A stretch of 64,000 nucleotides of DNA from Cyanobacteria bacterium FACHB-63 (lineage in GTDB: Bacteria > Cyanobacteriota > Cyanobacteriia > Leptolyngbyales > Leptolyngbyaceae): NCBI GenBank assembly GCA_014695255.1, contig JACJNX010000038.1, positions 62,001 to 126,000 on the forward strand, in the 5' to 3' direction. Numbering within the stretch: the first letter of the stretch is position 1; each line of letters starts with the position of its first letter. A program made the position numbers and the translations under genes. Under the pieces are notes generated by a model. That model had not been told where the DNA came from and did no database searches. It saw only the letters and a list, made by a program, of their open reading frames with translations. Positions 6,991-15,816 of this stretch are shown piece after piece.

Positions 6991-9231
6991 CTAAATGTAC
7001 ATTGCGAAGTAGCTTTCAAAGATTTCACTGTTGGTAGATAGCGTTTGATCTACTTTTTCGGGGTCATCCCTGTCGTTGCTTAGGGCTTCTGCACTAATGA
7101 AATCACCACAATATTCATTCGCTGGAACTGCTTCGTTCATCTTCTTCGGATAGCTCAAACCAAGATGACTCATGATCGTAATGAACTGCTCACGAGTACG
7201 ATCGACAAATCGAGGATTAAGTCGTTTCTCTTCCCCTATTGTAGAAACAGTACGTCCCTTATAGTCATGGGCTGGATAAACAAAGGTTTCATCTGGAAGC
7301 GTGAACAATCTTTCTGTGACTGCATCGTATAGTGTTCCTGCGTCACCTGACTGTAAATCTGTGCGTCCACAGCCCCGAATTAACAAAGCATCTCCGGTTA
7401 GTAAATGAGTCTGATTTACCAGATAGGACATATGACTGTTAGTATGTCCTGGAGTTGCGATCGCTGCAATTTCTACCGTTCCGATTTTTAGGGTTTCACG
7501 ATCGCTCAACGCCTGATCCGCAGATTTAGCCGTGGCATTCTGAGGCACTAGAACTTGGCATCCGGTTTGCTGTCTCAGTTTGCCTGCTCCAGTAATATGA
7601 TCCGCATGAATATGAGTTTCCAAACAATAGCGGAGCGATAATCCTAAATCATCCAGAACTTGTAAATCACGCTCAACCTGTTCTAACACTGTATCCACTA
7701 GCACTGCTTCTTTTGTCTGACTGTCTGCAATCAGATAAGTGTAAGTGCTAGATTCTGGATCAAATAATTGTCGAAACAATAGCGTTGTTTGTGAAACCCC
7801 AGAATGGTGAGCCTTCTCATACGAGAGTGTTGGCACTGGACGCACTCGGAGCGGCAATGATCGTAACAGTGTCGCTGCTAACGTTTGGGCTTGTTCTCTC
7901 AGTTCTGGAACCGCGATCGTTTCCCATAAGTTCCCTTTACGCGGCGTACCCAGCGTATACAAAGCGGTTGAAGGTTTGCCTTGAGCATCTAAAATCACCC
8001 CGTCAGCAGTGGTATCTGTTCCTAAACCAACCGAATTTGGACGAATTAGTCTTTGAGTTCGCAAACTATCGATCAGAGGTTGAGACGATCGACGATAATC
8101 AATCTGTACCCCAGTACAATTCACAACACGACTCACCTGAAACATAGTCTCTGTTTGTGAACGGCGCGGACGAACTGTAACTATCACTTCATCATCAGTC
8201 GTCTGATAGTTCTGGATGCGCCCTGCGGTAATGCTTAATTGATCGGAATTGAGCATTGAATCAACAATTTCTCCGATTTCAGGCGCGATTCGATGTCGAT
8301 GTACATCCCAATACGGAGTTACATGGCGCAAAAATCGTTTCTGTTCGAGATCGGGGAGTTGTTGCCAAAGTTGCTGAGTAATCGGACGCAGCGAATCGAT
8401 GATCGATCGCCAATCATAGCCTTGTCGGGCTGCAATCTCAACCTCGCGCCGAATCTGTTTGAGTAAGCTCCGAACTGTTTTAGGGGCGGTATCTGGAGCC
8501 ATAAACGCCGAATAGGGTTTGGTCGATCGGTGTGGCAGTGGAGTTAATCCCCGTCGAGAAACTGCGTAGATCTTTCCGCGATGATGGCGTTCATAGAGCG
8601 AAACTACCATGTCTACCATCGTCAGTCCAGTGCCAACCAGCAGAACAGAGGCATCAGGATCGAGATTCTCTAACGCATCGGCTGACCAAGCATTCCGTGA
8701 ATTGGGATGTTCGGATGTTGAAGGTTCAGAGGGTGAATTCCCGACTGCCAGCACGACTTTATTCGCTGCAAACGTGCGACCACTTCGCAGAGACACGATC
8801 GTTCCTTTTCCATTAGGTTCGACTGCCACGACTTCACCGATTATCCGCTCTAATCGCACGTGACTCGATGATGTCGCTTCTGCTTCCTCTAAGATCGACT
8901 GAATATACAATCCATAAATCTGCCGAGGAATGAAGCTACTCGCATTCAGATCATTCGGCAAAAATTCAGCTAATTCGTTGCGATTATAGTTCAGCCACCG
9001 AAGCAGATGACCCGGATCGTCAGGAAACGCACTCATTTTGCCTGCGGAAACGTTCAGCAAGTGGCTTGACGTATTGGTCGTATAAGCAATGCCGCCGATG
9101 TCCTGACTCCGTTCTATCAGCTTGATCAGCAGAGGGCGGTTAGCGCTTTTCAAGAGATGCGCTGCAACGAGAGAACGGCTAAAGCCAGCACCGACAATTG
9201 CGATCGTGGTTGAAGAATCAGAAAACACCAT
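6991..9231 (-). CDS. Fusion: FAD/NAD(P)-binding protein + persulfide dioxygenase (ETHE1-like MBL fold)
   Basis: 746 residues in two parts. Residues 1 to about 460 are an FAD-NAD(P)-binding domain of the HI0933/Orf2-like 'FAD_NAD_binding' type, with IAIVGAGFSR, the DIGGIAY loop, an inner VLLVGTGLTMVDM motif and ALYTLGTPRKGNLWET at the end. Residues about 480-720 are a metallo-beta-lactamase domain with ETHE1 signatures: THIHADHITGAG, ATPGHTNSHMS, TGDALLIRGCGRTDLQ and VYPAHDYKG. ETHE1 enzymes oxidise glutathione persulfide to sulfite. The first glycine motif ends in R where G is usual (GAGFSR, not GAGFSG). A sulfur operator lies 54 bp upstream. Confidence 0.85.
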   Translation of the reverse strand: MVFSDSSTTIAIVGAGFSRSLVAAHLLKSANRPLLIKLIERSQDIGGIAYTTNTSSHLLNVSAGKMSAFPDDPGHLLRWLNYNRNELAEFLPNDLNASSFIPRQIYGLYIQSILEEAEATSSSHVRLERIIGEVVAVEPNGKGTIVSLRSGRTFAANKVVLAVGNSPSEPSTSEHPNSRNAWSADALENLDPDASVLLVGTGLTMVDMVVSLYERHHRGKIYAVSRRGLTPLPHRSTKPYSAFMAPDTAPKTVRSLLKQIRREVEIAARQGYDWRSIIDSLRPITQQLWQQLPDLEQKRFLRHVTPYWDVHRHRIAPEIGEIVDSMLNSDQLSITAGRIQNYQTTDDEVIVTVRPRRSQTETMFQVSRVVNCTGVQIDYRRSSQPLIDSLRTQRLIRPNSVGLGTDTTADGVILDAQGKPSTALYTLGTPRKGNLWETIAVPELREQAQTLAATLLRSLPLRVRPVPTLSYEKAHHSGVSQTTLLFRQLFDPESSTYTYLIADSQTKEAVLVDTVLEQVERDLQVLDDLGLSLRYCLETHIHADHITGAGKLRQQTGCQVLVPQNATAKSADQALSDRETLKIGTVEIAAIATPGHTNSHMSYLVNQTHLLTGDALLIRGCGRTDLQSGDAGTLYDAVTERLFTLPDETFVYPAHDYKGRTVSTIGEEKRLNPRFVDRTREQFITIMSHLGLSYPKKMNEAVPANEYCGDFISAEALSNDRDDPEKVDQTLSTNSEIFESYFAMYI

Positions 9232-9284
9232 CTATAACCTCTTGCATTTACATTCCACGTCGTCTATCAACCTGAATATATAAG

Positions 9285-9310
9285 TACGGTAACTCGGTAG
9301 ATTTTCAGAT
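9285..9310 (-). promoter_or_regulatory. Sulfur-regulon 26-bp operator, site 3
   Basis: TACGGTAA arm followed by a CTCGGTAGAT core; the second arm is poor (TTTCAGAT). It lies 54 bp before the fusion gene on the minus strand. The arm and core are nearly identical to site 8 in front of the Crp-type gene. Confidence 0.55.
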
Positions 9311-9570
9311 TATGATACAAAACGACCCTTTACGGTTGTCTCATATGATTCAAAACGCGCAACTCGGCACACTGCGATCTGTTTCCTATCTGGCTCTAAA
9401 CTGAATCAGTCATTATCAAGCGATCGTCTAGTGTTTTATCAGCAGTTGGCAAAGACGCTAGGTGCAATGCAGACAGTGAGTGGAGAAAGGGTCTTTGAAG
9501 ATCGTTGAGAAGCATGGGTCGCTACCTGTTTATTCACTCAAACCAGGGCTTTAATCCAACGAATTTATTG

Positions 9571-9622
9571 ATTTAACAAAAAAGAGTGCTTGCTCTTATC
9601 AATCTGGCTCCATAGGATAAAT
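9571..9622 (+). promoter_or_regulatory. Promoter block shared with 30825-30877
   Basis: AACAAAAAAGAGTGC, then TTGCTC, a 17-base spacer and TAGGATAAA. A -35/-10 pair of normal spacing is inferred. The same layout with few changes stands before the 30.9-kb gene. Likely drives the secreted-protein gene at 9719. Confidence 0.5.
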
Positions 9623-9718
9623 TCATGTACCTGTAATAGATCTCAGCAAGTAAAAGCCTCACACTAGATCAAAAAAGCACATTAATTAGGACATTTCTGT
9701 TGTCTATTGGAGAAAAAC

Positions 9719-10342
9719 ATGAAGACTCTGTTTAAACTTGCGATCGTCATACTGATGTTTCTGGTCAACCTCGCGATCGCTCAACCTTCTTTAGCGGATC
9801 CTCCCAAAGTCACTAAAAATCCTGAGTACATTGAACTCACACAATCCTTAAATCGCTTGCTTGGTCAAAAAGAGGCTCAAGGTCGTAGCCCCGAACTTCA
9901 GCAGAAGATTGATGAGTTGCAGATCCAGAAAGCAGTGATGGAATCTGGCATCACGTGGGGTCAGTGTCGCAATGAGACGGGTAAAACGATCGCCGTCTAT
10001 GGTCCTTCTGGCGAAAAATCTAAGTCAGCTTCTGACAGTGAATTGTACTTTCTAGCCAGTGGAGAAAGCACCCCTGAAGGATGGGACTGCAATGGGCTTT
10101 ATCTTCCCAGGGGCATTCAAATTGCAGGCGTAGATGTTACTCAGCCATTAGCCTACAAAGTTTTGAACGGGACTCAACTGGTTGCTAAAACCAATCCAGA
10201 TACCGGAGAATTGAGCCTGAATGTGCCGCCCACACAAGTTTTGAAAGCAGGGGACGGCAATTGGGCGGTTCCAAATCTATCCCAGGCGTTTATCGAGTCT
10301 CGCATTCCCAGCGATTTAGCAGCGATCGAAGTTGACGACTAG
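9719..10342 (+). CDS. Secreted protein of unrecognised family, copy A
   Basis: 207 residues. An N-terminal signal peptide (KTLFKLAIVILMFLVNLAIA, cleavage probably after SLADP) is followed by a helical segment and a conserved core with W-x-QC-x-NETGKTIAVY, later WDCNGLYLPRG. It is a clear paralogue of the minus-strand gene at 21674-22297, with the same two cysteines and the same glycine/lysine-rich block. I do not recognise the family. The ATG at 9719 is preferred to a TTG at 9707 because GGAG sits 8 bases before it. It stands near PAP2 and sulfate-binding protein genes, as its paralogue stands next to PAP2. Confidence 0.75.
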   Translation: MKTLFKLAIVILMFLVNLAIAQPSLADPPKVTKNPEYIELTQSLNRLLGQKEAQGRSPELQQKIDELQIQKAVMESGITWGQCRNETGKTIAVYGPSGEKSKSASDSELYFLASGESTPEGWDCNGLYLPRGIQIAGVDVTQPLAYKVLNGTQLVAKTNPDTGELSLNVPPTQVLKAGDGNWAVPNLSQAFIESRIPSDLAAIEVDD

Positions 10343-10375
10343 GCAGTGCTAAACGAATTCGGATAAGTTAATGAG

Positions 10376-10417
10376 AGGCGGGTTTATAAACTCCAAATGC
10401 TTGATTAGAACCCGCCT
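10376..10417 (+). terminator. Possible terminator hairpin after copy A secreted-protein gene
   Basis: AGGCGGGTT and AACCCGCCT form a 9-bp perfect stem around a 24-base loop, 33 bp past the stop. There is no T-run, so this could also be a structured 3' end. Confidence 0.4.
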
Positions 10418-10479
10418 ACCTATTAGAAAGGCTACTCTGTAAAGCCTCGCAACCTAATTTAGTCCCACCCAATTGGATT

Positions 10480-10599
10480 ATGCTAGCAATCATTGGATTG
10501 CTGGTTGCTTGGAAGTTCTTACGACGATCGCAAGCTCAACTATCGACCGATGCTTCTCCTGTTATTGTAGAGCCTGTTTCGTTCAATCACTTCAATTAA
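10480..10599 (+). CDS. Small membrane protein, 39 residues (uncertain)
   Basis: Opens MLAIIGLLVAWKFLRR, a single hydrophobic helix followed by basic residues (an inside-positive anchor), then a polar tail. No ribosome site is obvious and the same frame is open for several codons upstream, so it may be the tail of a lost gene. It lies 37 bp before another small membrane protein gene in the same direction. Confidence 0.35.
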   Translation: MLAIIGLLVAWKFLRRSQAQLSTDASPVIVEPVSFNHFN

Positions 10600-10636
10600 G
10601 TTTCTTGTTGTTTCTCACTCATTTACGGATTTGATT

Positions 10637-10912
10637 ATGGATGGTTTGCTTAGCTCTGTTGATTCACGAGTTGTGTTGATCGCAGCAGCGATCGCAGTCT
10701 TGATTCTATCGCTCATGCTGATGATTAGAATCCTAAAAGCTGGTGCAGGGTTGATTGTAGCAATTGCTGCGATCGTGCTGGTGTTGCAGTATGGCTTTGG
10801 CATTAGTTTTAGTCAATTATGGAGGGAGATTACCAATCTCCCCCACGATGTGACCCAGCTTGTGCAAGGTTTTGATTTCAATGCCCTGACTTCCGTATTT
10901 TCGGAAGGATGA
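10637..10912 (+). CDS. Small membrane protein, unrecognised
   Basis: About 91 residues. Two hydrophobic helices (VVLIAAAIAVLILSLMLMIRI and AGLIVAIAAIVLVLQYGFGI) are followed by a polar C-terminal third ending FNALTSVFSEG. ATG 10637 is taken in place of a TTG at 10631. It converges on the sulfate-binding protein gene with a 6-bp gap. No family recognised. Confidence 0.6.
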   Translation: MDGLLSSVDSRVVLIAAAIAVLILSLMLMIRILKAGAGLIVAIAAIVLVLQYGFGISFSQLWREITNLPHDVTQLVQGFDFNALTSVFSEG

Positions 10913-10918
10913 GCCTGG

Positions 10919-12097
10919 TTACGATTTGCTATCTTGCAGAATTCTATTCGCGACAGCATTTTCACTAAAAAACTTTTTCTCAATTTCAGCCCAGCCACCA
11001 TAACCCTTAGCGGTTGCCAATGTCTTAACTGGAGCAAACTGGATCTTCAGCTCTGTTCCCTGTGCAACACTGTTGTTCAATGGACGATAGCCAATTTTGG
11101 CAAATTCTTGCTGTGCTTCCGATGTGTAGAGAAATTCAATAAAGGCTTGCGCCACCTGACGAGTCCCATGTTTATCAACATTCTTATCCACAATGGCAAT
11201 AGGATTGTCGATTGAGAAATTCGTTTCAGGAATGATGTAGGGCAATTTTTGACCGTTCAGCGCCTTCAAGATCACTTCATTTTCATAAGTGATGAGGGCA
11301 TCTCCTTGCTTCGCTTTAAAGAATGCGTCTGTTGCTTCGCGTGCGCTTTCAGGGAGGACAGGCGTGTTCCGATAGATTTTAGTGACAAACTCTCGTGCTT
11401 TCGCTTCACTGCCTCCATTGCTTAACGCCGCATTCCAGAGTGCCAGAAAGTTCCATCTTCCTCCACCAGAAGTTTGGGGATTGGGAGTCACGACACTTAC
11501 CCCATCTTTTGCTAAATCAGCCCAAGTTCTAATTTGTTTGGGATTGCCTGCTTTAGTTACGATCGCCACAACTGACCGACTCGCAACGCTCTCATTCGAA
11601 AATTTCTTTTCCCATCCGGGTTGAATAAAACCAGCCTGCTCTAGTTTTTTCACATCTGGAGCCAGTGAGAGGTGAACAATATCAGCCTCTTGTCCCCCCT
11701 CAATTACGGCTAGGGCTTGTGGGCCAGAAGCACCATAGCTGGTATTAAATTGAACCGTTTGATTATGTTCTTGCTTCCACTTCTCGACAAATTTAGGGAT
11801 GATTTTTTCATGCGCTGCCTGAGTGACTGAAAAAGACACGAGGTTGATTGTCACATTGGCTTGTTGAGTACCCGGCGTGAAGCTTGGGTTAGAAGAGGGG
11901 TTACTGGAGCAGGCGCTAAACATCAAGCTCAAACTTAGACCAGCCACAAATAGAAGAATAAATGTCCGCACTAATGCGTTGGTTTGCAGAATTTGAACTC
12001 TGTGCTTCGTGATTCGGGCAACGAGAGTTAACAAAACTGATTTTCCTGGAATCTGATTTAATACACCTGATCTAAGCTTGCCCATCTGCATCCTCAT
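10919..12097 (-). CDS. sbpA: Sulfate ABC transporter substrate-binding protein
   Basis: 392 residues as listed. A long basic N-region is followed by a hydrophobic stretch and lipobox LMFSAC, so it is an exported lipoprotein. The mature part has the Sbp/CysP hallmarks: LVSFSVTQAAHEKIIPKF near the start, SYGASGPQA, SLAPDVKKLEQAGFIQPGW and NPQTSGGGRWNFLALW. Family proteins bind sulfate or thiosulfate. A GTG within the N-region (MRTFILLFVAGLSL reading) would give a more typical signal peptide, so the start is uncertain. The best operator of the window lies 18 bp upstream. No cysT/cysW permease gene is present here. Confidence 0.88.
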   Translation of the reverse strand: MRMQMGKLRSGVLNQIPGKSVLLTLVARITKHRVQILQTNALVRTFILLFVAGLSLSLMFSACSSNPSSNPSFTPGTQQANVTINLVSFSVTQAAHEKIIPKFVEKWKQEHNQTVQFNTSYGASGPQALAVIEGGQEADIVHLSLAPDVKKLEQAGFIQPGWEKKFSNESVASRSVVAIVTKAGNPKQIRTWADLAKDGVSVVTPNPQTSGGGRWNFLALWNAALSNGGSEAKAREFVTKIYRNTPVLPESAREATDAFFKAKQGDALITYENEVILKALNGQKLPYIIPETNFSIDNPIAIVDKNVDKHGTRQVAQAFIEFLYTSEAQQEFAKIGYRPLNNSVAQGTELKIQFAPVKTLATAKGYGGWAEIEKKFFSENAVANRILQDSKS

Positions 12098-12462
12098 TGT
12101 GTATGTTACTCATGTACGGTAAATCTGCCGAATTACCGTACTTAATTAATACAACAAGGTAAGATGAGACAGCTTGTCGTTAATAAATTTTAGTGATCTG
12201 CGTGACTGCCTATGCCAGACCTCTTTTGTCAGACTTCTTTTTCGAGACTGCTCCCCTCATTGCCTGATGTGATCTAGAAATATGGCAAGGTCGATTGGAC
12301 TCTTATGGGAGCGATATGATTAGGGCCGGTCCTAGGAGTATGACTGCGAAACGGTTCTGTCAATTCTTTCTACAAAACTTGCTCCGGGCGATCGTTTATT
12401 TGATCTTAATGGTGGTGAGTTGAAAACTAGTCGTTGAAGTAATCTATCAAAAGCAGTTCATT
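12098..12462. other. Intergenic region between sbpA and PAP2 genes
   Basis: Holds sulfur operator site 4 at its left end. Around 12365-12425 the plus strand reads LAPGDRLFDLNGGELKTSR before a stop, the tail of a lost gene. A similar GGELKPSTGRE tail lies at about 13420-13465 on the other side of the PAP2 gene. The family is unknown to me. Confidence 0.35.
12115..12140 (-). promoter_or_regulatory. Sulfur-regulon 26-bp operator, site 4 (perfect palindrome arms)
   Basis: TACGGTAA-N10-TTACCGTA, both 8-base arms perfectly inverted, 18 bp before the sbpA start. Its closeness to the start suggests it overlaps the promoter or the leader, as a repressor site would. Confidence 0.8.
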
Positions 12463-13203
12463 ATGGTGGACTTTAATCTACGGAATCAATCTCCCTCCTT
12501 TTTGAAATTTATCAAGCGGGTACTGCAAGCGCACTGGGTCACTCTGCTACTGTTCCTGGTCGGAATTGGACTGCCGTTGCTTGCGTTTCAATCATTAGCA
12601 GTAGTTGTGCTGCAAGAACAAGGTGGGTTTGCCTGGGATAATGCGATTCTTTTGGCAATTCATACGATAGCGATGCCCCTGCTCGATCAAATTGCCAAAA
12701 CCGTGACCAAAACAGGCGGCTTTCATGGCATTACGCTACTTACCACTTTTGTAGGTCTGATTCTGCTAGTACGCAAACGCTGGCGATCGCTACTCTACCT
12801 GGTTCTTACCTTGTCTGGTAGTGGAATGCTGAATCGGGTTGCTAAAACTGCATTACACCGAGTTCGACCTCATTTATGGGAGCAACTTGAGCCAAAACTA
12901 GGCTTTGCTTTTCCAAGTGGACATGCAATGGGTAGCATGACCCTAGTGATGGCACTGATTATTTTGACCTGGGGCACTCGCTGGTCGTGGTCGGTAATAT
13001 TGGGTGGGAGTGCTTTTGTCATGACGATCGCCTGGACTCGATTATATCTAGGTGTGCATTTTCCCAGTGATATTTTGGCGGGATGGCTGGCTGCAATTGC
13101 CTGGTCGATCGGAGTCAACCTTATAATTCGTCCACACATGAGTCGAACTAATGCTGTAGACGAAGTAGAGGCGACACCAGAAGAGTTGTCTCATAGCAAT
13201 TAG
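12463..13203 (+). CDS. PAP2-family membrane phosphatase, copy A
   Basis: 246 residues with about six hydrophobic helices. The lipid-phosphatase signature is complete: KTALHRVRP (K-x6-RP), FPSGHAMGSM (PSGH) and TRLYLGVHFPSD (R-x5-H-x3-D). Such enzymes dephosphorylate lipid phosphates, commonly undecaprenyl pyrophosphate, at the outer face of the membrane. Strongly similar over its length to the gene at 20943-21659, so the two are paralogues. Its link to the surrounding sulfur genes is by position only. Confidence 0.88.
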   Translation: MVDFNLRNQSPSFLKFIKRVLQAHWVTLLLFLVGIGLPLLAFQSLAVVVLQEQGGFAWDNAILLAIHTIAMPLLDQIAKTVTKTGGFHGITLLTTFVGLILLVRKRWRSLLYLVLTLSGSGMLNRVAKTALHRVRPHLWEQLEPKLGFAFPSGHAMGSMTLVMALIILTWGTRWSWSVILGGSAFVMTIAWTRLYLGVHFPSDILAGWLAAIAWSIGVNLIIRPHMSRTNAVDEVEATPEELSHSN

Positions 13204-13482
13204 CAGTTGTTAAGGGGGAACAGCTTATATAACGTCCGTGCCCACAAACTTCTATCAATATGTTGCAAAGTGCCAGCCCTAATTCCCTCATGCCACTCAC
13301 ATCCATCGCTCTTGTGTCTTTAAAGTGAACTCAACAATTGATGTCAATGGCACAGCGTTCTTCGGCTTTAGTCCAATGCTAGAGCGCAATTGGTCGTGAG
13401 GGATTGGAAACGATTGCGGATCTGGATCGGGGTGGAGAACTGAAACCAAGCACCGGAAGAGAATGACGGGTTAGTCCGATCT

Positions 13483-14388
13483 CTACTCAGTTAAGAATTG
13501 CTCGAATATTTTAACAATTCGGGTTTGAAATCGTTTCTGATGTTTGAGCTTGAGAATCGGTTGCACAATCTCTAATGGATTGCCTTCTGGATCTACGACT
13601 GCGATTGACCAAAGTGTTTCTAACTTGAGTTCCTTTTGAATCATTAGCTCTGGCAGCGCTGCCGCTCCAACGCCTTGTTCGACTACTGCTTTGACCATCT
13701 CACTGGTGCTTAGAACTAGGGCAGTTGCCAAGGGTAGTTCAATATGCCAACGCGCTAAAGCCTGCTCAAACATTTGTTGTGCGCCTGATCCTGATTCGCG
13801 CATAACCCAAGTGCTAGTTGATAACTCATGAGTCGCGATCGTGGGCTGTCCAAACCAAGGATGAGTTTGACCAACCACAATCTGCAAGCGCTCCTGACCA
13901 ACAGATTCCTGCTGTAAATGGTCTTGACAAGACTGCTTCACTTCACCTGTGACCAGTCCAAGATCAAATCTTCCAAGCGCTGTGCCTTCTCCGATCTCTT
14001 CCGCATTTCCTAAGATGCAATGAACATAAATTCCTGGGTATTGCTGTTTAAATCGACTAATGCGATCGGGAAGCCAATAATTACCAACCGTTAAACTACA
14101 CCCGATTTTAAGTTCGCCCCGCTGTAGATTGTTTAATTCTCTGAGTTGCCGTTCCGCAAATGCAACTTGATCAAGAATTTTCTGTGCCTCCACCTGAAGC
14201 AGTTGTCCCGCGTCGGTGATTTCGATTCTGCGACCAATGCGATGAAATAACTTGACACCGTATTCTGCCTCGACCGTCTGGATTGCCGCACTAACCGCAG
14301 GTTGAGTAATATACAGGGCTTCTGCTGCACGGGTGAAATGCAACTGCTCTGCAACGGCTAAAAAAATTCGCAATTGTTCAAGTGTCAT
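13483..14388 (-). CDS. LysR-family transcriptional regulator
   Basis: 301 residues. N-terminal winged helix (MTLEQLRIFLAVAEQLHFTR, ALYITQPAVSAAIQTVE) is followed by a linker and a periplasmic-binding-like effector domain. It resembles the CbbR/CysB-like group of cyanobacteria; the effector cannot be told. Divergent from the cysA-type gene at 14652, with 263 bp between, the usual arrangement for a LysR regulator and its target. The shared spacer has AT-rich stretches but no clear T-N11-A pair that I can assign. Confidence 0.85.
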   Translation of the reverse strand: MTLEQLRIFLAVAEQLHFTRAAEALYITQPAVSAAIQTVEAEYGVKLFHRIGRRIEITDAGQLLQVEAQKILDQVAFAERQLRELNNLQRGELKIGCSLTVGNYWLPDRISRFKQQYPGIYVHCILGNAEEIGEGTALGRFDLGLVTGEVKQSCQDHLQQESVGQERLQIVVGQTHPWFGQPTIATHELSTSTWVMRESGSGAQQMFEQALARWHIELPLATALVLSTSEMVKAVVEQGVGAAALPELMIQKELKLETLWSIAVVDPEGNPLEIVQPILKLKHQKRFQTRIVKIFEQFLTE

Positions 14389-14651
14389 TTATGAATCGCG
14401 CATTTAGCCTTTGAGATACAAGTTTTTGAATTGGTATTTGTTATATTACCTAAACTCGCATAAACTGATCAAGAAAGCGGAAAATTCCTTTAAGGCTGCT
14501 ATTTTCGTTAAAAAACTAGATGCTTAAGCCGAATTATTGCAGGCTGAAAGCGTACTAAAAGTTACATATAACCTGGCTTACTCGTTATATACTGTAGCTT
14601 AATAGACAAATCGTAGATAATAAAGTCGAACTGCCGAAGGAGCCACACGGG

Positions 14652-15665
14652 ATGGGAATTGAAGTTCAAAACGTATCAAAGCGCTATGGATCGTTTCATG
14701 CTGTCGATCAAGTCAGCCTTAGCATCAAAACAAATTCCTTGGTGGCGCTGTTAGGTCCTTCAGGTTCAGGAAAGTCAACGCTGCTACGAATGATTGCAGG
14801 GTTAGAACAGCCCAATGAAGGTCGAATTGCCTTGCTCGGACGAGATGCCACCTATACTGCGGTACAAAAACGCAACATTGGTTTTGTATTCCAGCATTAT
14901 GCCTTGTTCAAACATCTGACGATTCGTCAAAATATCGCGTTTGCCCTAGAGCTTCGCAAAGCACCAAAAGCAAGAATTCGAGAGCGAGTCGAGGAACTGC
15001 TTGAATTAATTCAGTTACAAAAATTGGGCGATCGTTATCCTTCTCAGCTTTCGGGTGGACAACGGCAGCGGGTGGCTCTGGCGCGTGCCCTTGCAGTTCA
15101 ACCCCAAGTTCTACTGCTCGATGAACCATTTGGAGCACTAGATGCCAAGGTTCGTAAGGAGCTTCGTACCTGGTTACGTCGCCTGCACGAAGAGGTCAGC
15201 GTTACGACGGTTTTTGTGACTCACGATCAGGAAGAAGCCATGGAAGTTGCAGACGAGATTGTGGTAATGAATCAAGGCAAAGTTGAGCAGGTCGGAACTG
15301 CTACTGAAATTTACGACCATCCCGCAAGCGCTTTTGTCATGAGCTTCATTGGTCCGGTGAATGTTATCCCAATGCACTCAGGGATTTTGCCGGAGAATGG
15401 GCGTGATGGACTCAAGTCCGATCGCATCTTTTTGCGCCCACACGATATCAAGATCGACTTGGCACCATCGGCTGAAGCGGTTCCTGCGCGGGTTGCTCGA
15501 ATTGTCCATCTCGGTTGGGAAATCATTGTGGAAATTCGGTTGGAATCTGGAGAGTTGGTGACTGCCAATTTAAGCCGCGATCGATTTAACCAACTGCAAT
15601 TGCGAGTGGATCAGCCGATCTACATCAAGCCGAAATCAGTGAAAACGTTTCCAGCTTATGCGTGA
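14652..15665 (+). CDS. cysA: Sulfate/thiosulfate ABC transporter ATPase (CysA type)
   Basis: 337 residues. Walker [10 protein letters not shown], signature [15 protein letters not shown], Walker [12 protein letters not shown] and the switch His in FVTHDQEE are all intact, followed by a C-terminal TOBE-like domain (FLRPHDIKI onward). This matches CysA, which energises sulfate uptake. A GGAG site precedes the ATG. It stands alone: sbpA is 2.5 kb away on the other strand and no permease gene is nearby, so the partners must be encoded elsewhere. Confidence 0.85.
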   Translation: MGIEVQNVSKRYGSFHAVDQVSLSIKTNSLVALLGPSGSGKSTLLRMIAGLEQPNEGRIALLGRDATYTAVQKRNIGFVFQHYALFKHLTIRQNIAFALELRKAPKARIRERVEELLELIQLQKLGDRYPSQLSGGQRQRVALARALAVQPQVLLLDEPFGALDAKVRKELRTWLRRLHEEVSVTTVFVTHDQEEAMEVADEIVVMNQGKVEQVGTATEIYDHPASAFVMSFIGPVNVIPMHSGILPENGRDGLKSDRIFLRPHDIKIDLAPSAEAVPARVARIVHLGWEIIVEIRLESGELVTANLSRDRFNQLQLRVDQPIYIKPKSVKTFPAYA

Positions 15666-15784
15666 GAGATAAACTCACTTTTCCCATTAGGCTGAGCTTT
15701 TACTCAAGTTAGGGGCTTCTAGTGCAGATCGTAGAACTTTCTCAATAACTTTGTTTTATTGAAATTCTGCGATTTGCGCTAAAC

Positions 15785-15810
15785 TACACTAAATCGAGCG
15801 AATAAGTGTA
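15785..15810 (+). promoter_or_regulatory. Variant 26-bp inverted repeat before the Rrf2 gene (likely autoregulatory site)
   Basis: TACACTAA-N10-TAAGTGTA, inside a longer inverted repeat AAACTACACT / AGTGTAGTTT (15781-15814). Length, end bases (TA...TA) and the TCG in the middle equal the sulfur operators, but arm bases 3-6 differ (CACT for CGGT). It ends 2 bp before the ATG at 15817. Confidence 0.65.
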
Positions 15811-15816
15811 GTTTGC

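Larger units (their letters stand above)
9232..9718. other. Intergenic region with operator, decayed coding traces and a promoter block
   Basis: No intact gene. Near the left end is sulfur operator site 3. At 9420-9560 the plus strand shows short open stretches broken by stops (for example RLVFYQQLAKTLGAMQ and EAWVATCLFTQTRALIQR) that look like remains of a protein I cannot identify. At 9570-9620 lies the promoter-like block shared with 30.83 kb. Confidence 0.45.
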
